Assembly (NCBI RefSeq): GCF_007990775.1
Contig: NZ_BJXB01000015.1
Coordinates: 89,053 to 153,052, forward strand
DNA length: 64,000 bases
From: Deinococcus cellulosilyticus NBRC 106333 = KACC 11606
Lineage (GTDB): Bacteria > Deinococcota > Deinococci > Deinococcales > Deinococcaceae
Reading direction: 5' to 3'
Shown here: piece by piece, positions 48,224-57,118 of the stretch
How the letters are laid out: each line of letters starts with the position of its first letter
How positions within the stretch are numbered: the stretch's first letter is position 1
Translations under genes and position numbers: made by a program
Notes under the pieces: model-generated
The model's database searches: none
What the model was told of the DNA's origin: nothing
What the model saw: only the letters and a program-made list of their open reading frames with translations

Positions 48224-48637
48224 TCAGGACCCTGAGGGTCTGCGTTTGCGCCGCAGCAGTTCGTCGAACACAAAAAAAGACAGGACGGCCAGCGCACAGA
48301 GTCCCAGTTTCTCCCAGTTCTCAGGTCCCCAGGGTCTTTCGTATCCATTTACGAGAAGCAGCAGAGGAAAGATTCCTGACAGGTGGACCAGCAGGGCAGC
48401 CCAGAGCCGAAACCTGCCCACAGAAGCAGCAAACAGGTCCGAAATTCCGGTGACCAGCAGGGCAGGAACCGCTCCAAACCACAGGGTCAGAAACCAGAAC
48501 ACCAGGGTCTCATACAGCAGGTTCGGGTGGATGCGGGCATCGGTTGGCTTGTCCTGAACCATCACAATGAAAGTCAGGATCAAGCCAGACCCAAGCAGGG
48601 CCAGCACTTTGCGGATGAGCCAGTGGTGCGCCAGCAT
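48224..48637 (-). CDS. Small membrane protein, paralogue 1 of 3
   Basis: A 137-residue protein with four hydrophobic segments, AVPALLVTGISDLFA in the middle and FFVFDELLRRKRR at the end, the shared paralogue pattern. GGAGGTGA precedes the ATG. It lies 10 bp before paralogue 2 and 21 bp after the 48659-49042 gene. The acidic pair DE followed by basic residues at the cytoplasmic end is retained in all three copies, which argues for function rather than decay. Confidence 0.78.
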   Translation of the reverse strand: MLAHHWLIRKVLALLGSGLILTFIVMVQDKPTDARIHPNLLYETLVFWFLTLWFGAVPALLVTGISDLFAASVGRFRLWAALLVHLSGIFPLLLLVNGYERPWGPENWEKLGLCALAVLSFFVFDELLRRKRRPSGS

Positions 48638-48658
48638 GGCTTCACCTCCCTTGCAGGG

Positions 48659-49042
48659 TCATTGGGGGAGCTGGTCAGGACCTCTGGTGGCCTGCTGCCT
48701 GTGCAGGGCTTTCGAGCGCATGCCAGCAATGTTTTTCATGTTGAAGAAATGCATTCCACCGAGCACCAGCATCACCACACCCAGCTGGGCACAGAGGTAT
48801 TTGATGATGTCTGGCAGAGCGTCAGGTGGGGTCCTGAAGTTCAGGAACAGGGCCACAAAGCCAATGTTGACCAGATAGAACCCGACCTTGAGCAACTGGT
48901 TCACCGAATCGGCCATGGTTTCATTGCCTCCAAAGGCATCCAGCAGAAAGATTCTGCCATTGCGGTGAAGGGTGTTCGCAACCCAGATGGTCAGGGTCAG
49001 GCTGACGCCCAGGTACAGCAGGTAAATCAAGGCTTCTGTCAT
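48659..49042 (-). CDS. Conserved integral membrane protein
   Basis: A 127-residue protein with helices at about 4-22, 48-68 and 80-102, and the stretch HRNGRIFLLDAFGGNETMADSVNQLLKVGFYLVNIGFVAL. Similar proteins are known as uncharacterised integral membrane proteins in actinobacteria and Deinococcus. AGGAGG precedes the ATG. It lies directly after tetR (47-bp gap) and before the three paralogues, in the same operon. Confidence 0.75.
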   Translation of the reverse strand: MTEALIYLLYLGVSLTLTIWVANTLHRNGRIFLLDAFGGNETMADSVNQLLKVGFYLVNIGFVALFLNFRTPPDALPDIIKYLCAQLGVVMLVLGGMHFFNMKNIAGMRSKALHRQQATRGPDQLPQ

Positions 49043-49089
49043 ATCAACCTCCTAAAGCTCTTATGGTTTCAGCTGTCTGGCAGCTGGAA

Positions 49090-49782
49090 TCATCTGTTCA
49101 ATCTGGGTCCCACCTGCGATTTCTGCACGATGGTGAGGACCTGTTCCAGAAAAGGCTGAATCATGGGCCTGAGCATGGGGAAGGTGCTCAGGTTCAGCAC
49201 CTGTGCCACCAGATCGAGGGTCTGGTCGATCATCTCGCGGGTGGTGTGCTGGTTTTCGGTCTCGTCATAAATGAAGTGCATGATGAAGACCATCTGCAGG
49301 GCCCACAGGCCCAGAACCAGCAGTTTTTCGGTGTCCTCTGGCAGCTTCTGGTCTTTCAGGACCAGACGAATGGTCTCCAGGCCCCTCTCCTGGATGTTCA
49401 TTGTGCCTGCACCCAGCACACTGAGAGGATGCTCTGGTTCACCGGCATATTTGAAGATGGTGCCCAGCAGTTTCTTGTCATGCTGAATCACATCGAATTT
49501 GGTGTGAAACAGGATTTTCATGCGCTCAGAAAGCAGAGGGGTTTTCAGAGCCTGTTCGGTGACCAGACGGTGGTGGGTGTCCTGAACGTGTTCATAATAA
49601 GCAGAAACGATGGCTTCCTTGCTGGGAAAGTAATAGTAGGCCGAACCCAGGGCCACTCCGGCAGCCTTGCTGATTTCTCGCATGGTAACGGCCTCAACCC
49701 CACGCTCTCTGAACATGCCCAGTGCAGTGCTCAGGATTCTGTTTCGGGTGTTGGAGGGATCGCCAGCATCAGATTTGAACAT
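49090..49782 (-). CDS. TetR-family regulator heading membrane-protein operon
   Basis: From the ATG at 49782, 230 residues. The helix-turn-helix is AVTMREISKAAGVALGSAYYYFPSKEAIV (about 32-60), with a long helical ligand domain. An ATG at 49800 is possible, but the promoter TTGCGC-17 bp-TATCAT ends 6 nt before 49782, so a leaderless start there is preferred. The palindrome ATTTGAACATGTTCAAAT spans the start codon and the -10, indicating autorepression. Four membrane-protein genes follow on the same strand. Confidence 0.88.
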   Translation of the reverse strand: MFKSDAGDPSNTRNRILSTALGMFRERGVEAVTMREISKAAGVALGSAYYYFPSKEAIVSAYYEHVQDTHHRLVTEQALKTPLLSERMKILFHTKFDVIQHDKKLLGTIFKYAGEPEHPLSVLGAGTMNIQERGLETIRLVLKDQKLPEDTEKLLVLGLWALQMVFIMHFIYDETENQHTTREMIDQTLDLVAQVLNLSTFPMLRPMIQPFLEQVLTIVQKSQVGPRLNR

Positions 49783-49817
49783 GTTCAAATGATAGGGCAT
49801 GTTGTCTTCTGGCGCAA
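49773..49817 (-). promoter_or_regulatory. Leaderless promoter and operator of tetR (49782)
   Basis: Reverse strand: TTGCGC (49817-49812), 17-bp spacer, TATCAT (49794-49789), 6 nt, ATG. The perfect 18-bp palindrome ATTTGAACATGTTCAAAT (49773-49790) overlaps the -10, the predicted +1 and the first codons. Confidence 0.75.
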
Positions 49818-49908
49818 GAGGTTAGAATCCAGAAGTGACCGGACAGCCCAGAATTTTGCAAAAATGAGGGCCACGTCCAGATCAGACCTCACCGAATGGA
49901 GTCCACAG

Positions 49909-51927
49909 ATGACTGAAATGTTAGACCCTTATCTATGGCTGGAAGACATTGAAGACCCCAGAGCCCTTACATGGGTGGAGCACCACAAGCAGGACCTGCA
50001 GGCCCTCACCTCAAAGTCAGAATTTGAAACCCTGCAGCAACAAATTGAGCAGGCCCTCAATGCCAACGACAACATTCCCTTTCCCACAGGCAGACAGGGC
50101 ATGTATTACAACCTCTGGAGGGACGCAAAGAACCCGAGAGGACTCTGGCGCAGAACCAGTCCGGAGTCTTACCGGACAGCAAACCCGGATTGGGAAATTC
50201 TGCTGGATCTGGATGCCCTTGCAGCAGCAGAGCAGGAAAACTGGGTCTGGAAACATGTGGAGGTCTGCCCCCAGCAGCCAGACCGTGCCCTCATCTTCCT
50301 GTCCAGAGGGGGAGCAGATGCTGTGGTCATGCGCGAATTTGACCTGCAGACCCGCACTTTCCTGCCAGATGGCTTCCAGCTTCCAGAAGCCAAACAGTCT
50401 GCAAGCTGGAAAGATGCTGACACCCTGTGGTTCACTTCCGCACTCTCTGAGGCAGAAAAAACGGCAGCAGGGTACCCCTTCATCACCCGTGAATGGTCCA
50501 GGGGAACAGGTTTCACTGAGGCAAAGATCATTCACTCCGGGGAACCCACAGATGCAGGGGCCTGGACCTACAATGAAAACACAGCCGGACACCACCATCA
50601 GGTGATCCGGCAACTGGTGCACTTCTTTGATGCCCGCTTGCTGCTTCCCTGGGAGGGTGAAGTGCGGGTGCTGAACAAACCTCCTCGCTCAGAGGCCTTC
50701 TTTTTCCAGGATCAGGTGATCTGCTGGTTGCGCCAGCCCTGGACCCAGGGAGGCCAGGAGTTTGGTGCAGGAAGCCTGCTCATCACCTCTGTGCAGGAGG
50801 CACTGGAGGGACAGCCTGAGTACACTTTGCTTTTCAGGCCAGAAGAAGCCATGTCGGTGCAAAACGTCACGGTCACCCGGCAGCATGTGCTTGTGACGGT
50901 GCTGCACCATGTGCGCAGTGAAGTCCATGCCTTTTCCAGAACAGAAGGGCAGTGGGTGACCTCCAGAATCCCCGTTCCAGAACTCGCTCACATTGAACTC
51001 TGGCCTGAAGATCGAGAAGGCAGTGACGCTGCCCTGATGACGGTGACTGGATTTTTGACCCCCAGCACCCTTTACCGCCTGCTGCCTGATGGAACGCAGG
51101 AAATCCTGAAGTCCAACCCCCATTACTTCGATCCCACAGGATTGAAAGTGGAGCAGCATTTTGCAACCAGCAAAGATGGCACCCGCATTCCCTACTTTCA
51201 GGTGGCTGCAGAAGACCTTCAGCTGGATGGAAAGAACCCCACCCTGCTTTACGGCTATGGTGGCTTCGAGAATGCCAGAACCCCCATCTACAGTGCCAGC
51301 ATGGGCCTTGGGTGGCTGAGAAAAGGCGGGGTGTATGTGCTCTCCAACATCCGGGGAGGCAGTGAATACGGACCGGCCTGGCACCAGGCGGCACTCAGGG
51401 AAAACCGCCAGCGTGCCTTCGATGACTTCATTGCCATTGCCGAGCACCTGATTGAGCGTGGGGTCACCTCTGCAGAACACCTCGGGGTCAGGGGAGGCAG
51501 CAATGGAGGTCTCTTGACCAGTGTCATGCTCACCCAGCGTCCAGACCTCTTCAAAGCCGTGGTTTCCGAGGTTCCCCTGACCGACATGCAGCGCTACCAC
51601 AAGCTGCTGGCCGGAGCAAGCTGGATGGCCGAATACGGAAATCCAGAAACCGACGACTGGAACTTCATTCATAAGTACAGCCCCTACCACAACACCCGAC
51701 CTGCCTCTGAGCAGAAATATCCCAGATCGCTGTTCCTGAGTTCCACCCGGGATGATCGGGTTCACCCTGGGCATGCCCGAAAAATGGTGGCCCGACTCAA
51801 AGAGCAGGGGCAGGATGTCCTGTACTACGAGAACACCGAGGGAGGACATGCAGGGTCTGCCAACAACCGACAGATGGCCCACTGGCAGTCCCTGATCTAC
51901 ACCTTCCTGTGGAATGAGCTCAACTGA
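49909..51927 (+). CDS. Prolyl oligopeptidase family serine peptidase (S9)
   Basis: A 672-residue S9A-type peptidase. An N-terminal beta-propeller (about 50-400) starts after DPYLWLEDIEDPRALTWVEHHK. The alpha/beta-hydrolase domain has the nucleophile in RGGSNGGLLTSVML, the Asp in STRDDRVHPGHA and the His in EGGHAG. RGGSEYGPAWHQAAL is the usual oxyanion-region strand. No signal peptide; probably cytoplasmic cleavage of oligopeptides. TGGAG lies about 9 nt upstream of the ATG at 49909. Longer frames reach into antisense tetR and are rejected. Confidence 0.93.
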   Translation: MTEMLDPYLWLEDIEDPRALTWVEHHKQDLQALTSKSEFETLQQQIEQALNANDNIPFPTGRQGMYYNLWRDAKNPRGLWRRTSPESYRTANPDWEILLDLDALAAAEQENWVWKHVEVCPQQPDRALIFLSRGGADAVVMREFDLQTRTFLPDGFQLPEAKQSASWKDADTLWFTSALSEAEKTAAGYPFITREWSRGTGFTEAKIIHSGEPTDAGAWTYNENTAGHHHQVIRQLVHFFDARLLLPWEGEVRVLNKPPRSEAFFFQDQVICWLRQPWTQGGQEFGAGSLLITSVQEALEGQPEYTLLFRPEEAMSVQNVTVTRQHVLVTVLHHVRSEVHAFSRTEGQWVTSRIPVPELAHIELWPEDREGSDAALMTVTGFLTPSTLYRLLPDGTQEILKSNPHYFDPTGLKVEQHFATSKDGTRIPYFQVAAEDLQLDGKNPTLLYGYGGFENARTPIYSASMGLGWLRKGGVYVLSNIRGGSEYGPAWHQAALRENRQRAFDDFIAIAEHLIERGVTSAEHLGVRGGSNGGLLTSVMLTQRPDLFKAVVSEVPLTDMQRYHKLLAGASWMAEYGNPETDDWNFIHKYSPYHNTRPASEQKYPRSLFLSSTRDDRVHPGHARKMVARLKEQGQDVLYYENTEGGHAGSANNRQMAHWQSLIYTFLWNELN

Positions 51928-51936
51928 CCACAAAAC

Positions 51937-51962
51937 AGAGGAGGGGAAACCCCTCCTCTTCT
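51937..51962. terminator. Bidirectional terminator
   Basis: AGAGGAGGGG (51937-51946), AAA, CCCCTCCTCT (51950-51959), TCTG. Between the convergent S9 peptidase and SIMPL genes. Confidence 0.8.
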
Positions 51963-51977
51963 GGTTCTGATCTTGAC

Positions 51978-52715
51978 TTACTGCACAGCGAAACTGACTG
52001 TGACCACTGCTGTCACGTCTTTTTCTAGACTGGTGGTGTCAAAAGAGCCATAATCATCCACCTGGGTGGTGAAGCGGGGGGTGATCTGAAAAACCCCCAT
52101 CCGGGCACTCTTCATGGGACCAAGGTCACTGCCTGCACTCTTCACCATGATGCTGGCACGCTCTCTGGCGTCTTTGGTGGCCTCCTCAAGCAGTTTGATG
52201 CGAAGCTCGGGAAGCTGTGTGTAAAGGTACTGCAAAGGGCTGGATTCCAGAGGGATGCCCTTGGCAATCAGATTGCTGGCGGCCTGATTGATGGCAGGAA
52301 CCTTCTTCACATCCTTGCTGCGAAGCTGGTAATGCTTGCGCAGGATGTACCCTTTGACACTGGATTCGCGACCATTTTCATCCCGGTTGTAGAAGGTGGT
52401 CGGTTCGGTGACGATGGCATCCTCAATGCGCTCTTCAGGGGTGAGGCTCTGGGTGTCCAGAAAAGCATCCACCGTTCTGGCGGCGGTGCTGATCTCGGTG
52501 TAGAGGTTTTGCAGTTCGGTGCCCTGGGTGCTGATGGAGAAATCCCAGATCACGTAATCCGAGGTGATGGCCTGTTTGGTGGAGCCGGTCACCGTGATGA
52601 TGTCGTCTGCTTTCTTGATGTCTCTGAACCCAGAAACCGCAATGTAGGCGCACACGACAAGGGCAATTCCAAGGAGCAGTAAGCCGATGAGTAATTGTGG
52701 GAAATCTTGCTTCAT
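51978..52715 (-). CDS. SIMPL (DUF541) domain membrane-anchored protein
   Basis: A 245-residue protein with an N-terminal helix (about 7-28; no cleavage site) and a SIMPL domain. Typical parts are ITVTGSTKQAITSDYVIWDFSIST, IEDAIVTEPTTFYN, LRIKLLEEATKDARERAS and a beta-rich C-terminus ending VTAVVTVSFAVQ. The family forms oligomers on the outer face of the membrane or in the periplasm; its role is uncertain. AAGGTGA precedes the ATG. Confidence 0.87.
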   Translation of the reverse strand: MKQDFPQLLIGLLLLGIALVVCAYIAVSGFRDIKKADDIITVTGSTKQAITSDYVIWDFSISTQGTELQNLYTEISTAARTVDAFLDTQSLTPEERIEDAIVTEPTTFYNRDENGRESSVKGYILRKHYQLRSKDVKKVPAINQAASNLIAKGIPLESSPLQYLYTQLPELRIKLLEEATKDARERASIMVKSAGSDLGPMKSARMGVFQITPRFTTQVDDYGSFDTTSLEKDVTAVVTVSFAVQ

Positions 52716-52796
52716 TTGTTCACCTTGCCTTACGGTACTCCTTTAATTGGGGTTTTTCCTTTAATCTCCCTGAAGCCTTTCGGCTAGCTTGAGAAC

Positions 52797-53510
52797 ATGC
52801 TGGAAATTGTCAGAATCACTGACTGGAACGACCCGAGAATTGACGAATTTGGTGAGCTTCAGAACCGCGCTTATTTCGACCCGGACATGCTGATCCCCAT
52901 GTGGGTGATCAAACAGATGATGCAAAACCCCAGCCCTCACCGCAATGATGCTCTGCTGGTCGCTGTGGAAGATGACAGGGTGCTCGGGGGGAGTGTGTTT
53001 CATTACCTGCCTCCTGCCCACGCAGGTTTTTCCAGCATCCTGGCTGTAGACCCTGAAGCCCGTGGAAAAGGGGTCGCCAGAGCCCTGCATCATGCCCGCT
53101 GGGAAACCCTCACAGAGATGGCCAAGGCCCCTCCCAGAGCTGTTTTCATTGATGTGGTGGCTCCAGACCGCCTCAGCGAAGAAGAACTGGCCCGTGAAAG
53201 GGAGTACGGGTTTGACCCCTGTGGCAGGAGGAAGGTTTTCAAGCACCTGGGGTTCAAGCAGCTGGACATTGAATACCACCAGCCTGTCGGAGGACTGGAT
53301 GGGGGGCCTGTCACCAACATGGACCTGCTGATCTACGCCCCCAATTTGCGGGATGTTTTTCCGCTGGACTGGGTGCTCGATACCATGCACGCCTACTGGG
53401 TGCCCTGGCTGGGCAGTGAAAGGGCCCATCAGGCCACCGAGGAATTGAGGGCCAGAGCGAAAACCGACCCGGTGGACCTGCTACCACCCGACCACATGTG
53501 CGGTCCATAG
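52797..53510 (+). CDS. GNAT-family acetyltransferase, long form
   Basis: A 237-residue protein. The GNAT core is near the N-terminus: GGSVFHYLPPAHAGFSSILAVDPEARGKGVARALHH contains the R-x-x-G-x-G/A acetyl-CoA loop as ARGKGVA. The C-terminal 100 residues (from GFDPCGRRKVFKHLGFKQLDI) look like a second, degenerate GNAT-like half. Target unknown. A TAGCTT box 6 nt before the ATG suggests a leaderless mRNA. Confidence 0.82.
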   Translation: MLEIVRITDWNDPRIDEFGELQNRAYFDPDMLIPMWVIKQMMQNPSPHRNDALLVAVEDDRVLGGSVFHYLPPAHAGFSSILAVDPEARGKGVARALHHARWETLTEMAKAPPRAVFIDVVAPDRLSEEELAREREYGFDPCGRRKVFKHLGFKQLDIEYHQPVGGLDGGPVTNMDLLIYAPNLRDVFPLDWVLDTMHAYWVPWLGSERAHQATEELRARAKTDPVDLLPPDHMCGP

Positions 53511-53547
53511 GTGTTGTAGCGGATATGGATTTTTGAGCGCACAGGGT

Positions 53548-53553
53548 TATGCT
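53548..53553 (+). promoter_or_regulatory. Leaderless -10 box, M20 peptidase gene
   Basis: TATGCT, 6 nt upstream of the ATG at 53560. It supports that ATG over the in-frame start at 53533. Confidence 0.5.
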
Positions 53554-53559
53554 TTGACC

Positions 53560-54897
53560 ATGCAAAACCTGAAACCCTTCATCGATCAGGCCAGACTTGA
53601 CCTTGCCGAACTGGTCGCACTCGAATCGGTCTCTGCCCAGGGCCGCATGCTGGCCGAAACCGCCAACCGGGTGAGTGAAATGCTGCAGGCAGAAGGCTTC
53701 ACTGTGCAGGCTTACCTGGGAGATGTGGCCCCCATTCTGGTCGCAGAGGCCGGAGAGGGTCCCAGAACCCTCCTCATCTACAACCACTACGATGTGCAGC
53801 CCGAAAGTCCCATTGAGCTCTGGGATTCCCCACCTTTCGAGGCCACCGAGCGGGATGGTCGCCTGTATGGCCGGGGCATCAGCGATGACAAGGGAGAATT
53901 CATTTCCCGTCTGGCTGCAGTGCGTGCCCTGAAAGCCCAGAATGGTGGAAAGCTCCCCCTCAAGGTCAAATGGCTGATCGAAGGGGAAGAGGAGATTGGC
54001 AGCCCCAGTCTGGCCCGTTTCGTCCATGAGCATGCCAGCGAACTGCAGGCCGATGGTTGCTGGTGGGAATTCGGCAGCATCGACCCCGAAGGCAGACCCA
54101 TCATCTACGCAGGCCTGAAAGGCATCATCTGCCTGGAACTGAGAGCAAAAGTCTCTGATTCGGACCTGCACTCCAGCCTGGGTGCAGTGGTGGACAATCC
54201 CCTCTACAAGCTCTCCAGGGCCATTGCCAGCATGCGTGACGCTTCTGGAAAAGTCACCATCGATGGCTTTTACGACGATGTGAGGGCCCCCTCCGAAGCA
54301 GATCTGGAGGCTGTCCGGAACATTCCTGATGAAAGTGCAGCCACGCGTCAGGCCTACGGGATCAAAGGTTACCTGGGAGGGGTGTCAGGAGAGGCCTACT
54401 ACAGACGCCTGATCTTTGAGCCCTGCCTGAACGTCAACGGCTTTCATGGTGGATATGGGGATGCAGGCAGCAAAACGGTGCTTCCAGCAGAAGGCTTTGT
54501 CAAAATCGACTTCAGACTGGTGCCCGACCAGAGCCCTGAACGCATTCTGGAACTGCTGAGGGCCCACCTGGACGGCCAGGGCCTGGAAGACATCGAAATC
54601 ATTGAACTGGAAAGCCATGAGCACCCGGCCCGCAGCGATGTTGCTGATCCTTTCGTGCAAACGGCCCTTCAGGTGGCCTCAGAAGTGCACGGCAAACCTG
54701 CAGTTTTGCAGCCCAGCAGTGCAGGCAGTGGCCCAATGCATCCCTTCATTGAGGCCATCGGGCTCCCTGTCATTGCTGCAGGCATCGGAAACCACGCTTC
54801 CAGGGTGCATGCCCCCAACGAGAACATCGTGATTGCCCACTTTGAAAAAGGCATCGAATTTGGTCTCAGGTTCATGGAGAGGCTCTCGAAGCTGTAA
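53560..54897 (+). CDS. M20 family metallopeptidase (dipeptidase/ArgE-like)
   Basis: A 445-residue M20 peptidase with two zinc ions. Ligands are in IYNHYDVQP, YGRGISDDKGE, EGEEEIGS, DLHSS and the late HASRVHAPNE. A dimerisation domain (about 190-310) interrupts the catalytic domain. It resembles CNDP-type dipeptidases. No signal peptide. The start at 53560 is chosen by family length and by the TATGCT box 6 nt upstream. Confidence 0.93.
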   Translation: MQNLKPFIDQARLDLAELVALESVSAQGRMLAETANRVSEMLQAEGFTVQAYLGDVAPILVAEAGEGPRTLLIYNHYDVQPESPIELWDSPPFEATERDGRLYGRGISDDKGEFISRLAAVRALKAQNGGKLPLKVKWLIEGEEEIGSPSLARFVHEHASELQADGCWWEFGSIDPEGRPIIYAGLKGIICLELRAKVSDSDLHSSLGAVVDNPLYKLSRAIASMRDASGKVTIDGFYDDVRAPSEADLEAVRNIPDESAATRQAYGIKGYLGGVSGEAYYRRLIFEPCLNVNGFHGGYGDAGSKTVLPAEGFVKIDFRLVPDQSPERILELLRAHLDGQGLEDIEIIELESHEHPARSDVADPFVQTALQVASEVHGKPAVLQPSSAGSGPMHPFIEAIGLPVIAAGIGNHASRVHAPNENIVIAHFEKGIEFGLRFMERLSKL

Positions 54898-54906
54898 AAA
54901 TTCCCT

Positions 54907-54950
54907 TGCAGAAAAAGAGGACAGAGTTGCTTCTGTCCTCTTTTTCTGCA
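54907..54950. terminator. Bidirectional terminator
   Basis: Perfect 19-bp stem (54907-54925 with 54932-54950), 6-nt loop, with an A tract and T tract within the arms. It serves the convergent M20 and DJ-1 genes. Confidence 0.9.
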
Positions 54951-54960
54951 TATCAGGTTT

Positions 54961-55581
54961 CTAAAGGGTAACTTTGAGGGGTTCTGCGCTCTGAACCTCA
55001 AAAGGGAATTCGATCTGTTTCGCCACCCGAACCGCAAAATCCATTCCATGCTCGAGTCCGATCAGATGCAGGCTCAGGATCATCCCTGCCGAGACTCCGG
55101 CTGAAGTGAAGACCTTCCCTTCCTGAGTGAAAGGGATGCCTTCCTGAATGTTGACCTGAGGATAGGCTTTCTGCAGGTCCCCCAGATCCTCCCAGTGTGT
55201 GGTTGCTGTTTTGCCTTCAAGGAGTCCTGCCTCTGCCAGCAGGAATGCGCCTGTGCAGATGGAAGCTGTGGTCTCTGTCCCTTCATGCACCTGCCTGATC
55301 CACTCAATCACAGCGGATTTCTTGAGTTCTTCGGTGACCACACCTCCAGCCACAATCAAAACGTCCAGGGCAGGATGGTTTTCAATGGTGTGGTGGGGCA
55401 GCACCTGAAAGTTGTTTCTGCCCCTGATCGGGTGATCCTTTTCAGCAATCAGAAGGACCTCATACGGCTCGGGTTCACCAAGGCGTTTTTTCAGGCGGTT
55501 GGCCACACTGAACGCTTCAAAGGGGGCACTGAAATCCATCACTTCTGCTTCGTCAAAGATGTAGATCCCAACAGTTTTCAT
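54961..55581 (-). CDS. DJ-1/PfpI family protein
   Basis: A 206-residue class I amidotransferase-like protein starting MKTVGIYIFDEAEVMDFSAPFEAFSVA. The nucleophile elbow is ASICTGAFLLAEAGLLEGKTATTHW (Cys about 107). It resembles the ligand domain of GlxA/AraC-type regulators but has no DNA-binding part. It could be a stand-alone isonitrile-hydratase-like or PfpI-like enzyme; the substrate is unknown. A TACACT box lies 6 nt before the ATG at 55581, so the longer frame to 55725 is not used. Confidence 0.87.
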   Translation of the reverse strand: MKTVGIYIFDEAEVMDFSAPFEAFSVANRLKKRLGEPEPYEVLLIAEKDHPIRGRNNFQVLPHHTIENHPALDVLIVAGGVVTEELKKSAVIEWIRQVHEGTETTASICTGAFLLAEAGLLEGKTATTHWEDLGDLQKAYPQVNIQEGIPFTQEGKVFTSAGVSAGMILSLHLIGLEHGMDFAVRVAKQIEFPFEVQSAEPLKVTL

Positions 55582-55763
55582 GGAGGCAGTGTAGATGGCA
55601 CAAAAACAGGCCTTCTTGATTTGTCCGAATCTGTCCGGTTTCTGTCCGCTGCGTTGATCGGTGGAACAGGAGCATTCACCTGGACTGGCTCTTGTTGCTC
55701 TGTCAGAGGGTCTCCAAAGAAGCACAAAAAGAAAAAGGCCCCTTTGCAGGAGCCTGAAATTTC

Positions 55764-55851
<88 letters not shown>

Positions 55852-55975
55852 GGGCAAGAAGTATGATATGTACAAATTGCGTTTTTGTCAAGACGTAGGC
55901 AAGATGGGTTATTTCTGCACCATGACAGTGAAAACCACAGCCCACCTTCTGTGATCCTCACCCCTGAAGGAAGCC

Positions 55976-56440
55976 ATGTTCTGGAAACGTCCCTCTCCCA
56001 AAATCAGTGTTTCTGGTGTGCATGATCTGGCCCTCAGGGGGGTCAGTCACATCATCTCCATCAATGACCCGGATCGGGCTCCTCCCAGAGAGGTCTTGCA
56101 GAGTGATGCAGAAGTGCTGGTTCTCAAGTTCTCAGACACTTTCGAAAGTCTGGCAGGCAGCGATCCTCCAACCCTGCAGCACCTTCAGGCAGTGAAGGCG
56201 TTTATTGAAGAGGAAAGGCAGCAGATTCGCAGGGTGCATGTGCATTGCAAGGTGGGAACAAGCCGCTCCACAGCAGTGGCTTTGCTGGTGATGCACCTTC
56301 TGGAACCCCAGAAATCAGAAGCAGAACTGGTTCAGATGCTCAAAAAGGTCAGGCGTCAGGCAGCCCCCAATCCGCTGATCATCCGTCTGATGGATCAGCA
56401 GGAAGGCACGCACTTTGCAGAAGCATTAAGTTACACCTGA
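55976..56440 (+). CDS. Protein-tyrosine-phosphatase-like protein
   Basis: A 154-residue protein with a cysteine-phosphatase signature, VHCKVGTSRS (HCX5R, Cys about 92). VSHIISINDPDR near the start and a general-acid-type Asp upstream fit the dual-specificity/PTP-like fold. It may dephosphorylate proteins or nucleotide/inositol substrates. AAGGAAG precedes the ATG. Confidence 0.82.
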   Translation: MFWKRPSPKISVSGVHDLALRGVSHIISINDPDRAPPREVLQSDAEVLVLKFSDTFESLAGSDPPTLQHLQAVKAFIEEERQQIRRVHVHCKVGTSRSTAVALLVMHLLEPQKSEAELVQMLKKVRRQAAPNPLIIRLMDQQEGTHFAEALSYT

Positions 56441-56678
56441 GTTACATCTGTCACCCATTCGGGGAATCTGTCGAGACAAATAAAATTGCCCTGAGCACAG
56501 GTTTTTCGGGCTTCCGGGGTCCAGAAGTACGCCAGGGGTGACACACTTTTGTCTAAGTGTATTGGGCAGCAAAACACTTTACAGCACCTGCAATTCATGT
56601 TACCTTTGTTCCTGTCGCTTGCAGGGTGCCAATTGGCGGGCTTTGCATGTCGAGACTTCACAATATGGAGAAACAACC
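56441..56678 (+). other. Upstream region of rpsO
   Basis: A 238-bp gap without a gene. No clear -10/-35 pair or S15-type pseudoknot can be fixed by eye; TATGGAG before the ATG is the ribosome-binding site. Confidence 0.4.
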
Positions 56679-56957
56679 ATGAGCATCAACAAGACCGAAG
56701 TGATCCAGCAGTACGCAACCAAAGAAGGCGACACCGGCAGCACCGCAGTGCAGATTGCCATCCTCACCGCCCGCATCAACAACCTTTCTGCTCACCTGAA
56801 CGTGAACCAGAAAGACAAGCACGGCCAGCGCGGCCTGCAGATGATGGTCGGTCAGCGCCGCCGCCTGCTGCGTTACCTGGAGCGCAGCGACTTCCAGGGC
56901 TACATCGAACTGACCGACAAGCTCGGCATTCGCCGTGGTCACGCACAGGTCAAGTAA
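56679..56957 (+). CDS. rpsO: Small ribosomal subunit protein uS15
   Basis: A 92-residue uS15 that binds the central domain of 16S rRNA. The signature LTARINNLSAHLNVNQKDKHGQRGLQMMVGQRRRLLRYLE is intact, with the GDTGS motif at about 18-22. GGAG precedes the ATG. In E. coli S15 represses its own translation through a leader pseudoknot; none is evident here. A strong terminator follows, so it is monocistronic. Confidence 0.97.
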   Translation: MSINKTEVIQQYATKEGDTGSTAVQIAILTARINNLSAHLNVNQKDKHGQRGLQMMVGQRRRLLRYLERSDFQGYIELTDKLGIRRGHAQVK

Positions 56958-56974
56958 GTCAAGTTGCACCCATG

Positions 56975-56999
56975 CCCACCCTTCGGGGTGGGTTTTTTT
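56975..56999 (+). terminator. Terminator of rpsO
   Basis: CCCACCC, TTCG tetraloop, GGGTGGG, then seven T. Confidence 0.95.
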
Positions 57000-57070
57000 G
57001 TTCCTGATCTCAGCAGCCACTGTTTAAATCCAGATGTATCGTCCTGACCTTTCTATTCGCTTCTTGCCCT

Positions 57071-57111
57071 GACCACGCGCTTACGGGACGGCCCGTTTCG
57101 TGCTGGGCGCT
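57071..57111. repeat. Dispersed repeat, copy 2 (inverted relative to 12111-12152)
   Basis: Read on the reverse strand, CACGAAACGGGCCGTCCCGT matches CGCGAAACGGGCCGCCCCGT of the 12-kb mosaic, with flanking AGCG and GTC also shared. The inner part can form an ACGGG/CCCGT stem. Confidence 0.65.
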
Positions 57112-57118
57112 TTGCTCA

